From Novosphingobium cyanobacteriorum (GTDB lineage: Bacteria; Pseudomonadota; Alphaproteobacteria; Sphingomonadales; Sphingomonadaceae), in contig NZ_JAROCY010000002.1 in the NCBI RefSeq assembly GCF_029436685.1, forward strand, positions 186,001-250,000: DNA of 64,000 bases. The letters are read 5' to 3'. The notes beneath the pieces were generated by a model. That model had not been told where the DNA came from, made no database searches, and was given only the letters and a program-made list of their open reading frames with translations. Made by a program: the position numbers and the translations under genes. Below, piece after piece: positions 1 to 9,385 of this stretch. How positions within the stretch are numbered: the first letter of the stretch is position 1; each line of letters opens with the position of its first letter.

Positions 1-70
1 CGGTAAGCGCGGCCGAAAACACCGTCTTGCCGATTCCCGTATCGGTGCCGGTCACGACGAAAGCGGTCAT
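1..70 (-). CDS. bioD: Dethiobiotin synthetase, N-terminal fragment cut by window edge
   Basis: Only the first 23 residues are inside the window. They begin MTAFVVTGTDTGIGKT, the start of a P-loop (GTDTGIGKT) in the arrangement typical of BioD. That enzyme closes the ureido ring of dethiobiotin using ATP and CO2. The ATG shares four bases (ATGA) with the bioF stop codon, so it is very probably translated by coupling to bioF. The order bioB-bioF-bioD on the minus strand supports the call. The rest of the gene lies left of position 1. Confidence 0.85.
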   Translation of the reverse strand, partial: MTAFVVTGTDTGIGKTVFSAALT

Positions 71-1215
71 CCCATTACCTCCGCAAGCGTGGCGGCCAGT
101 GCATCGACATCGGCGGCCGTGGCGTTGAGCGTCAAGGAGATGCGCAGCCGGCTGGTGCCCTGCGGCACGGTGGGCGGACGAATGCCACGCACGTCGAAGC
201 CTTTGATCTGAAGCCCTGCGGCAACGGCCATGGTGCGCGCATCTTCGTGCAGAACCAGCGGCAGGATCTGCGATCCGGTGGCCTGCGCACCAAGCGGCGC
301 AAGCACGCGTTCGGCATGATCGACCAGGCGATGCAGGTCATCGCGGCGCTGCGGCTCGTCTGCCAGCATGCGGATGGATTCCCGCACCGCCGCTGCCACC
401 AGCGGGCTGGGCGCGGTGGAAAAGATGAACGGGCGGCCGCGGTTGACCAGGAAATCGCGCACGATGCGGGGTGCAATCACCAGTGCGCCTTCGCAGCCCA
501 GCGCCTTGCCGCAGGTGCGCAGCACGATGGTGTCGGCGCGGCCATCGAGCGTGGCGGCAAGGCCCCGGCCCTGTGGCCCGAACACGCCGGTGGCATGGGC
601 CTCGTCGATCAGCATGATCGCATCGTGGCGTTCGGCCACCTGCGCCATGGCGGCAACCGGCGCCATGTCTCCATCCATCGAATAGAGCGTTTCGAACGCC
701 AGCCACACGCGGCCGGTGTTGCCCTTGGCCCGCCATTCGCGCGCGGCGTCGTCAAAGCTTTGCGGATCGTTGTGGTGCGCGCTGACCGAGGCGGCCCGGG
801 TCAGCCGCAGGCCTTCGTGCATCGAAGCGTGGACGAGTTCGTCATAAACGATGAGGTCGCCCCGCTGCGGCAGGGTGGAAAGCAGGGCCACGTTGGCGGC
901 ATAGCCGGCAGAAAAGAACAGCGCGCTTTCGGCGCCGAAGAAGCGCGCGGCTTCCTCTTCCAGCAGTTCATGCTCGGGATCGTTGCCGCGCAGCAGGCGC
1001 GATCCGCCCGAGCCGAGCGGCACGCCGCGCGCGATCGCATCCTGCACCGCCGCTGCAAGGCGCGCGCTTGAGGACATGGCCAGGTAATCGTTCGAAGCGA
1101 AATCCGCGCCCCTGCGCGGGGCAAGCGCACGCATCCGCGCCTTTTCGCCCAGCGCGGCAAGATCGGCGGTGTGCGCCGACCACAGCGAGCCGCTGCGCGT
1201 GGTTGCGTCGGCCAT
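67..1215 (-). CDS. bioF: 8-amino-7-oxononanoate synthase
   Basis: This is a 382-residue fold-type I PLP enzyme of the alpha-oxoamine synthase family. It condenses pimeloyl-ACP (or -CoA) with alanine to give 8-amino-7-oxononanoate in biotin synthesis. Visible marks are the early FASNDYLAMSSS segment, GSGGSRLLRGNDPEHELLE, the DEAHATGVFG motif that contacts the cofactor, and a TCGKALG segment holding the PLP lysine. Length is normal for BioF. The start codon touches the bioB stop (TGATG) and the stop overlaps the bioD start (ATGA), so the three genes look like one coupled operon. The related enzyme KBL would be expected beside tdh, not bioB. Confidence 0.93.
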   Translation of the reverse strand: MADATTRSGSLWSAHTADLAALGEKARMRALAPRRGADFASNDYLAMSSSARLAAAVQDAIARGVPLGSGGSRLLRGNDPEHELLEEEAARFFGAESALFFSAGYAANVALLSTLPQRGDLIVYDELVHASMHEGLRLTRAASVSAHHNDPQSFDDAAREWRAKGNTGRVWLAFETLYSMDGDMAPVAAMAQVAERHDAIMLIDEAHATGVFGPQGRGLAATLDGRADTIVLRTCGKALGCEGALVIAPRIVRDFLVNRGRPFIFSTAPSPLVAAAVRESIRMLADEPQRRDDLHRLVDHAERVLAPLGAQATGSQILPLVLHEDARTMAVAAGLQIKGFDVRGIRPPTVPQGTSRLRISLTLNATAADVDALAATLAEVMG

Positions 1216-2300
1216 CAGGCGGCGCAGCCCCCGCTGCAGCCCCCCACTGCCTTTTGCGCGCGCATCGGCTCTTCACCCTCCATTGGCTTCAGGCCGAGGC
1301 GGGCAAACATCGCGGCGTCGGCATCGTCGCCGGCGTTGGCAGCCGTCAGCAGCTTGTCGCCGGTGAAGATCGAGTTGGCGCCGGCCATGAAGCACAGCGC
1401 CTGCGTGGCCTCGCTCATGCTTTCGCGGCCTGCGGAAAGGCGGACCATCGACAGTGGCATGGTGATGCGCGCCACGGCGATGGTGCGCACGAATTCGATG
1501 TCGTCGATCTTGGCGAGCGGCGTATCGGCCAGCATGTTGCCCAGCACGGTGCCCTTGATCGGCACCAGCGCGTTCACCGGCACGCTTTCGGGATGCTGTT
1601 CCAGCGTGGCGAGGGCATGGACGAAGCCGACGCGATCGGCGCGGGTTTCACCCATGCCGACGATGCCGCCCGAACATACGTTGATCCCGGCGTTGCGCAC
1701 GGCGTCCAGCGTCTGCAGCCTATCGGCGAAGGTGCGCGTGGTGATCACTTCCTCATATCGCTCGGGCGAGGTGTCGATGTTGTGGTTGTAGTAATCCAGC
1801 CCGGCTTCGGCCAGCTGCGCCGCCTGCGAAGGGGTGAGCATGCCCAGCGTCATGCAGGTTTCCATGCCCATTTCGCGCACGCCCTTCACCATGGCGATGA
1901 TCGCGGGCATGTCGCGCTCCTTGGGATTGCGCCACGCGGCGCCCATGCAGAAACGCTTGGACCCGGCATCGCGGGCCTGGGCCGCGCTTTGCAGCACGGC
2001 CTGCACTTCCATCAGCTTGGTCGCCTCCACGCCGCTGTCGGCCTTGATTGATTGCGAGCAGTAGCCGCAGTCCTCGGGGCAGCCGCCGGTCTTGATGGAA
2101 AGCAGGGTGCACAACTGCACCTCGCCCGCGCGATGGTGCGCGCGGTGCAATTCGGCGGCGCGAAATACCAGTTCGGTGAAGGGCAGGTCGAACAGCGCGG
2201 CGATCTCCTCGCGCGTCCAGTCGGTGCGGATATCGGCGCGGAGTCCGGCGGTGTCACCGCGGACGGTGGCAGTCCGGTCCATCGTGGCAACGTCGTTCAT
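1215..2300 (-). CDS. bioB: Biotin synthase (radical SAM)
   Basis: BioB inserts sulfur into dethiobiotin using a [4Fe-4S] radical-SAM cluster and an auxiliary iron-sulfur cluster. The cluster motif CPEDCGYC (CxxxCxxC) is present, followed by the typical [21 protein letters not shown] and GGIVGMGE segments. The reading frame is open to 2525, but I place the start at the ATG at 2300 ([11 protein letters not shown]). It has a GGAG ribosome site about eight bases upstream and gives a normal 361-residue protein; the longer N-terminus looks unlike the family. It is the first gene of the bio operon. Confidence 0.94.
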   Translation of the reverse strand: MNDVATMDRTATVRGDTAGLRADIRTDWTREEIAALFDLPFTELVFRAAELHRAHHRAGEVQLCTLLSIKTGGCPEDCGYCSQSIKADSGVEATKLMEVQAVLQSAAQARDAGSKRFCMGAAWRNPKERDMPAIIAMVKGVREMGMETCMTLGMLTPSQAAQLAEAGLDYYNHNIDTSPERYEEVITTRTFADRLQTLDAVRNAGINVCSGGIVGMGETRADRVGFVHALATLEQHPESVPVNALVPIKGTVLGNMLADTPLAKIDDIEFVRTIAVARITMPLSMVRLSAGRESMSEATQALCFMAGANSIFTGDKLLTAANAGDDADAAMFARLGLKPMEGEEPMRAQKAVGGCSGGCAA

Positions 2301-2879
2301 TGTTCTGCTCCATTCCCGTGATGCTGCATTTGCGATGCAGCCGTTGCACTGCCCCATAGACCAGAGTCGCGGGACTTGGCTGCTGAAAAATTCCTTTGTT
2401 TCATCAAGCGATGTGTCTGTGCAGGGCTTCGATGGGGTGAGCGAGAAACGAAGATTCGCTCCGGCGATCGCACAAGCGAGGCACTCTGTCGCTGCTTTGC
2501 ACAAACTTTGTTCAATGCAGGACAACCCCTATCGACCGATAATCGCGAATTGTTCATAGCCTTGCCGCATGAGGACGGACGGCGAAGCAATTCACCAGCA
2601 TGGTGTGGTGACAGCAATGCCGAATGCAATTCCGGATTGGTCTTACGGGATGCCGGTTTTATCGAATTCCAAGCGGATTTCGATTGCGTTTGCGAGAGTT
2701 TCCGGCCGCACTCTTTCCGTTCGGATCTGGAGGGAACCGGCGTCCGGCAGCGGTGTTGGCTTGCGTGGCGTTACGTCACTATCTACTGATTTGGGCGCAG
2801 GTAGGGGTGTTCGCAGCGTGCGTTTCGTCACTCCGGAATTGTATTTGAACTGACATGGTCAGGTGTAACAGCGGGTTTT
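2301..2879. other. Divergent intergenic region, bioB / UDP-sugar dehydrogenase
   Basis: These 579 bases separate two divergently transcribed genes and should hold both promoters. Short ORFs exist but none has a convincing start or recognisable product. Base composition is less GC-rich than the surrounding genes. A short inverted repeat, TATCGACCGATA, lies at 2530-2541. It is too short to assign to a regulator. No riboswitch or RNA gene was recognised. Confidence 0.5.
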
Positions 2880-4163
2880 ATGACAGCATTCGGTAAGATT
2901 GGGATTGTTGGGCTGGGTTATGTGGGCTTGCCTCTCGCAGTCGCGTTCGCGCGCAAGTTCGAGGTCGTGGGCTTCGATGTCAGCCAGTCGCGGGTGCAAA
3001 CGCTGCGGCAGGGCGTGGACTTCACCAACGAGATTTCGACCGAGGACCTCACCGCCTCTACGCTGACGGTCACGTCGGATGCCGAGGACCTGCGTGGCTG
3101 CGAAATCATTATCGTCACCGTCCCTACGCCGGTGGACGATAGCCGCCGACCGGACTTCTCGCACCTTGTCGATGCCTGTGGCGTGATCGGCAGGGTTATC
3201 TCCCCCGGCACGATCGTGGTGTTCGAAAGCACCGTCTATCCCGGTGCGACCGAGGAAGTCTGCGCTCCTGCTCTTGAAAAGGCCTCCGGCCTGAAGAGCG
3301 GCGAGGGCTTCAAGCTGGGCTACAGTCCCGAGCGCATCAATCCGGGCGACAAGGCGCACCCGCTGGAGAAGATCGTCAAGGTCGTCTCCGGGCAGGACGA
3401 GGAATCGCTCGAAAGGCTGGCTGCGCTATATGGCTCGATCATCGAGGCTGGGGTGCACAAGGCGTCGTCGATCAAGGTGGCCGAGGCGGCCAAGGTGATC
3501 GAGAACACCCAGCGCGACATCAACATCGCGCTGATGAACGAAATCTCGAAGATCTGCGATCTCGTCGGCATCCGGTCGAGCGAGGTGCTGGAGGCGGCGG
3601 GGACCAAGTGGAACTTCCTGAAGTTCTATCCCGGCCTGGTCGGCGGGCACTGCATCGGCGTCGATCCCTACTACCTCACTGCCAAAGCAGAGCAACTCGG
3701 CTATCACCCGCAGGTAATCCTGGCGGGGCGGCGGATCAACGACGGCATGGGCAGCTATCTTGCCCAGCGCGCGGTGAAGATGATGGCCACGCAAGGCCGG
3801 TCGCTGGCCGGGGCGCGGGTTGGCATCCTGGGACTGACCTTCAAGGAAAACGTGCCCGATATCCGCAATTCCAAGGTCGAGGACATCTACCGCGAACTGG
3901 CCGAGTTCGGCATCGTGCCGCACGTCCACGATCCGCTGGCCGATGCTGGCGCCGCCCGTCATGAATTCGGCATAGAGCTGTGCGAGCTGGACCGGATGGC
4001 CGAGCTCGACGTGCTGGTCTATGCCGTCAGCCACTCGTTCTATTCGCAGCTTGGCGCGGACGCCATCCAGGCGATGGTTGCCCCGGGAGGTATCGTTATC
4101 GATGTCCGCTCGGCACTCAGCCCGGCCAGTCTGCGCCCTGACATTTCGTACTGGAGCCTTTGA
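2880..4163 (+). CDS. Nucleotide-sugar dehydrogenase (WbpA/TviB type)
   Basis: This is a 427-residue member of the UDP-glucose/GDP-mannose dehydrogenase family. It oxidises C6 of a UDP-hexose to the uronic acid in two NAD+-dependent steps. The N-terminal Rossmann motif is VGLGYVGLPLA. The catalytic region reads NFLKFYPGLVGGHCIGVDPYYL with the active Cys, and the C-terminal third domain begins near GLTFKENVPDIRNSK. The GGHCIGVDPYYL form is typical of the UDP-N-acetylhexosamine (WbpA/WbpO/TviB) branch rather than of UDP-glucose dehydrogenase, but substrate cannot be fixed by eye. It heads a plus-strand glycan cluster that also has an epimerase for UDP-uronic acids. Confidence 0.88.
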   Translation: MTAFGKIGIVGLGYVGLPLAVAFARKFEVVGFDVSQSRVQTLRQGVDFTNEISTEDLTASTLTVTSDAEDLRGCEIIIVTVPTPVDDSRRPDFSHLVDACGVIGRVISPGTIVVFESTVYPGATEEVCAPALEKASGLKSGEGFKLGYSPERINPGDKAHPLEKIVKVVSGQDEESLERLAALYGSIIEAGVHKASSIKVAEAAKVIENTQRDINIALMNEISKICDLVGIRSSEVLEAAGTKWNFLKFYPGLVGGHCIGVDPYYLTAKAEQLGYHPQVILAGRRINDGMGSYLAQRAVKMMATQGRSLAGARVGILGLTFKENVPDIRNSKVEDIYRELAEFGIVPHVHDPLADAGAARHEFGIELCELDRMAELDVLVYAVSHSFYSQLGADAIQAMVAPGGIVIDVRSALSPASLRPDISYWSL

Positions 4164-4400
4164 TCCTAAACATCTGATCGCAAACCATCACGATAGTTAA
4201 CAGAGTATAGCCCATCCAGTAGGTGTTCGACCGATTGTCGTCATGTGCGGGGTGAGTGTAACAAATCTGGACTGGCACGTTGCCAACCACCCGGACCGCT
4301 TGTTGAGGGGGCTGCCGGATGGAGGCGGAAATGGATTGCAGCCGGTTCCGTCTCCTTTGCGACGATCTTCGCAAGGGGGATACCGCAGAAGGAAGTTCTG

Positions 4401-6278
4401 ATGGCCTACAGGGGGATTAAAGATTCGCTCGCGCCCGTCGTCGTCGATGCGCCGCAGCCCCCTGTGAAGGGAAATGTGGTGTCAATCGCCGAGGTGGAGG
4501 CCCAAAGGCAGGAGCGCAAGGCGTTCAAGCTGGCGCCCGAGCCGGGGCTTTCGCCCGAGGAACGCGTGGCACTGGCGCTTCAGGAGATCGAAAACCGCAA
4601 TATGCCGGCTGCCGTGGCGCTGCTGGATCCTGCTCTGCTGCCCGACGATGCCGCGCTTGTCACCAAGGTTGATTGGGCCGAGGCGCTGTCCCGCGCGCAG
4701 GAGCATGAGCTTTCGGACGCGCTGTTCGAAGACCTGATGCGCAAGTATCCGCGCAACGGCAAGGTTCACTTCAACTATGCCCGGCGCGTGAACATGCGCG
4801 GGCTGGCGATGAAGAGCCTGCGCCTGCTGCAGACGACCAAGACCTTTGCCGAAGGCACGAACCAGCACCAGTTCGTGATGAAGATGTGGCATTTGTGCGA
4901 TCTGTTGGAAGCGCGCGAGGGCCGCACGATCCCGCTGGACGAGGACTGCCGCCTGCTGGCGATGAAACACGCCATCGGGGCCTATGCGAACCGAGTGCCG
5001 CGCGAGCTGCCAAAGGACCGGCTGGGCCGCCTGACCATGGTGACCGGCAGCCTCGGCCCCGGCGGTGCCGAACGCCAGCTGACCCGCGCCGCAGCACAGC
5101 TTGAACTGGCGCGCCGCGCGGTGGGCGAAGTGGGCGGCATTCCCATCGAACGACCCGTGGAAGTCCTGGTGCGCGCGCACGATTCCGGCCAGCAGCGTGA
5201 CTTCTTCCTGGCAGACCTTCAGACAGCGCAGGTCGAACTGCACCAGATCAACCTGATGAAGCCGGAGCCGATCTCGTCCTATGGAATCGGGGACGAGGAC
5301 CTTGAGGCGCTGCTCGACTACCTGCCGCTGAAGGTCAATTTCGGCATCCGTCGGCTGGTCCGGCATTTCCGGGAATCGCAGCCCGACGTGGTTTCGCTGT
5401 GGCAGGACGGTGCCTGCCTGTTTGCGGGTCTGGCGGCGCTGGTGGCGGGTGTTCCGCGCATCCAGCTGATGATCCGCGGGCTGCCGCCGGTGATCCGCCG
5501 GCACATGTTCCAGCCCGATTACGAAGTGATGTATCGTGCGCTTGCGGCTGTGCCCGGCGTAGAGTTCATCAGCAATTCGCGCGGTGCGGCGCAGGCCTAT
5601 GCCGACTGGCTCGATCTGCCGATCGAACGCTTCGCGATCCTTTACAACGGCGTGCAGCAGATGGATTGCCAGCCGACCGAAGCGCTCGACACAGTGTGGC
5701 AGGACTTCGAGGAGCGGACAAAGGGCGCAACGCAGACCATCGGCGGAGTCTTCCGCTTCGATACCGACAAGCGGCCGATAACATGGGTGCGCTTTGCCGC
5801 GCGCTATGCCAAGCGCCACCCCGAGGCGCGCTTCGTGCTGGTGGGCCATGGCCGGCTGTTCGCCGATGCCGTGCGGGTGGCCACCGAACTGGGCGTGGCG
5901 GACAAGATCCTGTTCGTCGGGCGGTCGACCGAGGTCGGCTACTGGATGAAGAAGATGGACGTACTTGTGCTGATGTCCAGCTTTGAAGGGCTGCCCAACG
6001 TGCTGATCGAGGCCCAGTTCCTTGGCGTTCCGGTCGTTTCCACTCCCGCCGGCGGCGCGGCGGAATGCTTCATTGAAGGCGTGACCGGGCATATCCTGAA
6101 CTGCGCGGACAAGACCGACCTTGATGAGGCATGCGAAAAGGTCCATGCCCTGCTCGGCCGGGCGCAGGATCCGGACATTTTCGGCCCGGCCACGCGCGAT
6201 TTCCTGGAGCCGAACTTCGCGGTTCCGCGCATGCTGGAAAACTTCGTCCGCTTGTGCTGCCACGCTGACCCGGCGTAG
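4401..6278 (+). CDS. Glycosyltransferase family 4 with helical (TPR-like) N-terminus
   Basis: The protein has 625 residues. The C-terminal half is a GT-B fold GT4 transferase: GSLGPGGAERQL near the start of the domain, then VLVGHGRLF and SSFEGLPNVLIEAQFLGVPVVST, the E-x7-E donor site. The N-terminal ~200 residues are helical and TPR-like (FEDLMRKYPRNGKVHFNYARR). The frame is open from 4245, but the ATG at 4401 has a GGAAG ribosome site and gives the cleaner N-terminus (MAYRGIKDSLAPV). It probably adds a sugar to a surface glycan in the cytoplasm. Donor and acceptor are unknown. Confidence 0.85.
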   Translation: MAYRGIKDSLAPVVVDAPQPPVKGNVVSIAEVEAQRQERKAFKLAPEPGLSPEERVALALQEIENRNMPAAVALLDPALLPDDAALVTKVDWAEALSRAQEHELSDALFEDLMRKYPRNGKVHFNYARRVNMRGLAMKSLRLLQTTKTFAEGTNQHQFVMKMWHLCDLLEAREGRTIPLDEDCRLLAMKHAIGAYANRVPRELPKDRLGRLTMVTGSLGPGGAERQLTRAAAQLELARRAVGEVGGIPIERPVEVLVRAHDSGQQRDFFLADLQTAQVELHQINLMKPEPISSYGIGDEDLEALLDYLPLKVNFGIRRLVRHFRESQPDVVSLWQDGACLFAGLAALVAGVPRIQLMIRGLPPVIRRHMFQPDYEVMYRALAAVPGVEFISNSRGAAQAYADWLDLPIERFAILYNGVQQMDCQPTEALDTVWQDFEERTKGATQTIGGVFRFDTDKRPITWVRFAARYAKRHPEARFVLVGHGRLFADAVRVATELGVADKILFVGRSTEVGYWMKKMDVLVLMSSFEGLPNVLIEAQFLGVPVVSTPAGGAAECFIEGVTGHILNCADKTDLDEACEKVHALLGRAQDPDIFGPATRDFLEPNFAVPRMLENFVRLCCHADPA

Positions 6279-6323
6279 GGTAACGGCGCCAGCCCGACTG
6301 ACTGCTAACTTCCGGAGACCACT

Positions 6324-7355
6324 GTGGCAATCCTCGTAACCGGCAACGCCGGCTTTATCGGCTTTCACACCGCCAAGACCCTGCTCGAACGCGGCGACGA
6401 CGTGGTCGGCATCGATGTGGTCAACGACTACTACGATCCGGCCGTCAAGGAAGCGCGACTGACGATCCTTGAGGAAACGGCGCGGCGCACCAACGCCAGC
6501 TACACGTTCGTGCGCGGCAACCTGGCTGACCGCGCCCTCGTGGAAAAGACGTTTGAGGACAACGACATTCGCCGGGTGATCAACCTCGCGGCGCAGGCCG
6601 GGGTGCGCTATTCGATCGAAAATCCGCACGCCTATGTCGAAAGCAACATCGTCGGCTTCACCAATATCCTCGAAGCCTGCCGCCACGGCGGGGTCGAGCA
6701 CCTGGTCTATGCCTCGACCAGTTCGGTCTATGGCGCGAACAAGGCGATGCCGTTCAGCGAGCACGTGGGCGTTGACCACCCGCTGCAATTCTACGCCGCC
6801 ACCAAGAAGGCGAACGAGCTGATGGCGCACAGCTACAGCCATCTCTATCGCCTGCCCACCACCGGCCTGCGCTTCTTCACCGTCTATGGCCCATGGGGCC
6901 GGCCCGACATGGCGCTGTTCCTGTTTGCCAGGAACATCATCGAGGGCAAGCCCATCGACGTGTTCAACTATGGCAACCACACGCGCGATTTCACCTATGT
7001 GACCGACATCGTGGAAGGCGTGATCCGCGCCTGTGACAAGCCGGCCGCGCCCAACCCGGCATGGGATGCGCGCAACCCCGATCCGGCCACCAGCGATGCG
7101 CCCTATCGCATCTTCAACATCGGCAACAACAACCCGGTGAAGCTGACCGAATATATCGAGGCGCTGGAAGAAGCGATCGGCCGCAAGGCAGAGCGCAACC
7201 TGCTGCCGCTGCAGCCGGGCGATGTGCCCGATACCTTTGCCGATGTTTCCGACCTTGAGCGGGAGCTTGGGTACAAGCCGCGCACCAGCGTCCGCGATGG
7301 CGTGGCCGCGTTCGTGAAGTGGTATCAGGAATACATGCAGGTCAGCCCTGCCTGA
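6324..7355 (+). CDS. UDP-glucuronate 4-epimerase-like NAD-dependent epimerase
   Basis: This is an extended short-chain dehydrogenase of 343 residues. It carries the [11 protein letters not shown]-binding motif, the STSSVYGAN active-site serine/threonine region, and YAATKK (YxxxK). The [26 protein letters not shown]-terminus is shared with CapI/LspL-type UDP-glucuronate 4-epimerases, which make UDP-galacturonate. Translation starts at GTG 6324, with CGGAG seven bases upstream. It sits between a glycosyltransferase and a TPR protein and would supply a uronic acid donor. A dTDP-glucose dehydratase is less likely given the C-terminal motif. Confidence 0.88.
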   Translation: MAILVTGNAGFIGFHTAKTLLERGDDVVGIDVVNDYYDPAVKEARLTILEETARRTNASYTFVRGNLADRALVEKTFEDNDIRRVINLAAQAGVRYSIENPHAYVESNIVGFTNILEACRHGGVEHLVYASTSSVYGANKAMPFSEHVGVDHPLQFYAATKKANELMAHSYSHLYRLPTTGLRFFTVYGPWGRPDMALFLFARNIIEGKPIDVFNYGNHTRDFTYVTDIVEGVIRACDKPAAPNPAWDARNPDPATSDAPYRIFNIGNNNPVKLTEYIEALEEAIGRKAERNLLPLQPGDVPDTFADVSDLERELGYKPRTSVRDGVAAFVKWYQEYMQVSPA

Positions 7356-7378
7356 CGGCGATGGAAAGGCGTGACGAC

Positions 7379-9376
7379 ATGGCGGCAGAAGCCCTACCGA
7401 TCGACGAAGCTCCTGAAGCGGTAGACGCCCCTGCGCCATTTTCCGAAGCGATCGAAGCCATCCGCGCCGGTCGGTGGGCCGAAGGCCTGGAGAAGGCGGA
7501 CGAAGGCATCGCCGCCTGCCACGAACAGCCGGCACACCTGCCGCTGTTGGTGGCCATTGCCCGGGTCCGTGCCGGGCAGGCAGGCGTTCAAACCATCGAC
7601 GAAGGCGTGATCGAAGCCGCCGGGTCATCCATCGACCTGCGCAAGCTGCTGGTCAGCCCGCTGCTTCTGGAGCAGCGTTTCGACGAGGCGCTGGTCCTGC
7701 TTGACCGGATCGTTGCGAAGCTGCCCCCGGCCGATGTCGAGCAGCAGCAGCGTGCCCGCGTGTTGGGCAAGCTGCACCGCTGGGACGAGGCGATCGCCGC
7801 CGTCGATGCACTGCACGCGCGTGAGCCCGCTAACGAGGCCCTGCTGGCCCAGCGCATCCAGTATCGCATATCCGCGAGCAGGGTTGACGAGGCCTACGAC
7901 ATCGTCCGCGCGATCAGCGCCGCGCCTGAGACCGAGCGCCTTGCCAACCTGATGATGCTCACCCTAATGCGCAAGCAGGACTATGACGGCGCGGGCGCAC
8001 TGGCTGAACGCATCCCGCGCGAAGGCATGAAGGACCCCGTCCTCGCCGGCAACATTGTGCAATCGCTGTTCCGCACCAGCCGCTATGACGCGGCGATCGA
8101 GGCGGGCGAGGAACTGATCGCCTCGGGCCTCGACGGCAGCACTTTGCGCAGCCATCTGGCGCAGGCGTGGTACCAGGGGGGCAAGGGCGAAGAGCGCTTC
8201 GCCAGGGCGATTGCCCATCTCGAAGCCGGGGTGGAATTCCAGCCCGACAACCTGCGCATGGTTTCCCTGCTGGGGCAGCTGCTGCTGCGCAATGGCAAGA
8301 CGCAACGGGCCATTCCTTTCCTCAAGCAGGCGGTGGAAATGGAACCGCAGCTCAGCGAGATCCGGGCGCTTTATGCGCGCGCGCTGAAGCAGGTCGGTGA
8401 TTATGAAGCCGCTGCTGACCAGTTTGCCACCATGCTTGAAAAGGGCCAGTCCACCGGCGGGCGCTGGCAGCGCTATGCTGCGGGTGCTTTGGCTCAGGCG
8501 GGCCGCCGTGATGAGGCGATGGAAATCTTCGACGCCTGGGTGGCCCAACGGGCGCAGAACCTGCCCGACAAGTTCGGCGCAGGGTTGGAAGCGCTGTGGA
8601 ACAAGATCGACGAAGTCCGCATTCCCGATGCCCGGCTGAATTGGGCGTGGAGCCTGCGTTCGCCCGATTATCCCCATGATCGCGCCGAATTCGATCGGCG
8701 GGCCAAGTGGGGGCACCTGGCCGATCACTACCTGCTCGATTGGCTGGAGTGCCGCGACGACAAGGTGGAAGAGGCGATGTACCACTTCGCCGACGAGCTG
8801 GACAAGGTCGAGGAATTCTGCGCCGAAGCGCGCGCGCGGGCACCCGGCAAGGGCGTCGTCTTCGCCTCCGCGCACGTCGGCGCCATGTATTTCGGTCCGC
8901 TGGCGCTGGAACTGATCGGGGAGCGTTCGCGCTGGATCGCCTCGACGCCCAGCGTGGCGCGCACCTCCTATGCCGAAACCCTGATCTCCACCAGCGACCA
9001 GACCGATACCCAGGTCGCGCGCAGCTTCATGCAATCGCTGAAGCAGGACTATGTGGTCGTCGTCGTGGTCGATGGCGCGATCAACCTCGCCGCACCGCGC
9101 ATCCCGTTCGAAGGGCAGGAGATCACTTACTCCGAATTCGCCTCGCGCACCGCGCACCGCATGGGTTCGTCCTCGGCCTTCGTCGCGCCGGTCTGGCTGG
9201 ATGATGGCCACCTCGGCTTCGTGCTGGAACACCTGCCGATGCCGGAAGAAGGCGAAAGCGCAGATAATTATGCCGTGCGCTGGCGCGATGCCTACCTCGG
9301 CCACCTGCGTGCATTTCTCGCCACCAAGCCGGAGAACCTGCGCCTGTCGGGCGGGATCTGGCGGCACGTGCGCTGA
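7379..9376 (+). CDS. TPR protein with LpxL/HtrB-like acyltransferase domain
   Basis: The first ~380 residues of this 665-residue protein are helical tetratricopeptide-like repeats (RYDAAIEAGEELIASG; KTQRAIPFLKQAVEMEPQ). The last ~180 resemble the lysophospholipid/lipid A acyltransferase fold: FASAHVGAMYFGPLAL, then a hydrophobic YVVVVVVDGA strand, RIPFEGQEITYSEFAS, and GSSSAFVAPVW. In LpxL-type enzymes the first block is HxxxxD/E; here His499 is kept but the acidic residue is replaced by Tyr504. No signal peptide or clear membrane anchor is visible. ATG 7379 is preferred because GGAAAGG lies nine bases upstream; the frame is open from 7319. It lies 23 bp after the epimerase gene and 9 bp before the next glycosyltransferase. 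The acyltransferase assignment is inference. Confidence 0.6.
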   Translation: MAAEALPIDEAPEAVDAPAPFSEAIEAIRAGRWAEGLEKADEGIAACHEQPAHLPLLVAIARVRAGQAGVQTIDEGVIEAAGSSIDLRKLLVSPLLLEQRFDEALVLLDRIVAKLPPADVEQQQRARVLGKLHRWDEAIAAVDALHAREPANEALLAQRIQYRISASRVDEAYDIVRAISAAPETERLANLMMLTLMRKQDYDGAGALAERIPREGMKDPVLAGNIVQSLFRTSRYDAAIEAGEELIASGLDGSTLRSHLAQAWYQGGKGEERFARAIAHLEAGVEFQPDNLRMVSLLGQLLLRNGKTQRAIPFLKQAVEMEPQLSEIRALYARALKQVGDYEAAADQFATMLEKGQSTGGRWQRYAAGALAQAGRRDEAMEIFDAWVAQRAQNLPDKFGAGLEALWNKIDEVRIPDARLNWAWSLRSPDYPHDRAEFDRRAKWGHLADHYLLDWLECRDDKVEEAMYHFADELDKVEEFCAEARARAPGKGVVFASAHVGAMYFGPLALELIGERSRWIASTPSVARTSYAETLISTSDQTDTQVARSFMQSLKQDYVVVVVVDGAINLAAPRIPFEGQEITYSEFASRTAHRMGSSSAFVAPVWLDDGHLGFVLEHLPMPEEGESADNYAVRWRDAYLGHLRAFLATKPENLRLSGGIWRHVR

Positions 9377-9385
9377 GCACGGCCA

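Noticed and set aside
2376..2853. Short plus-strand frames in the bioB/dehydrogenase spacer
   Set aside because: They lack ribosome sites and recognisable features, and overlap each other in different frames.
4482..7628. A 1048-codon open frame on the minus strand
   Set aside because: It lies antisense to three well-supported genes. High GC makes such mirror frames common, and its translation (rich in His, Arg, Gly with no motif) resembles no protein family.
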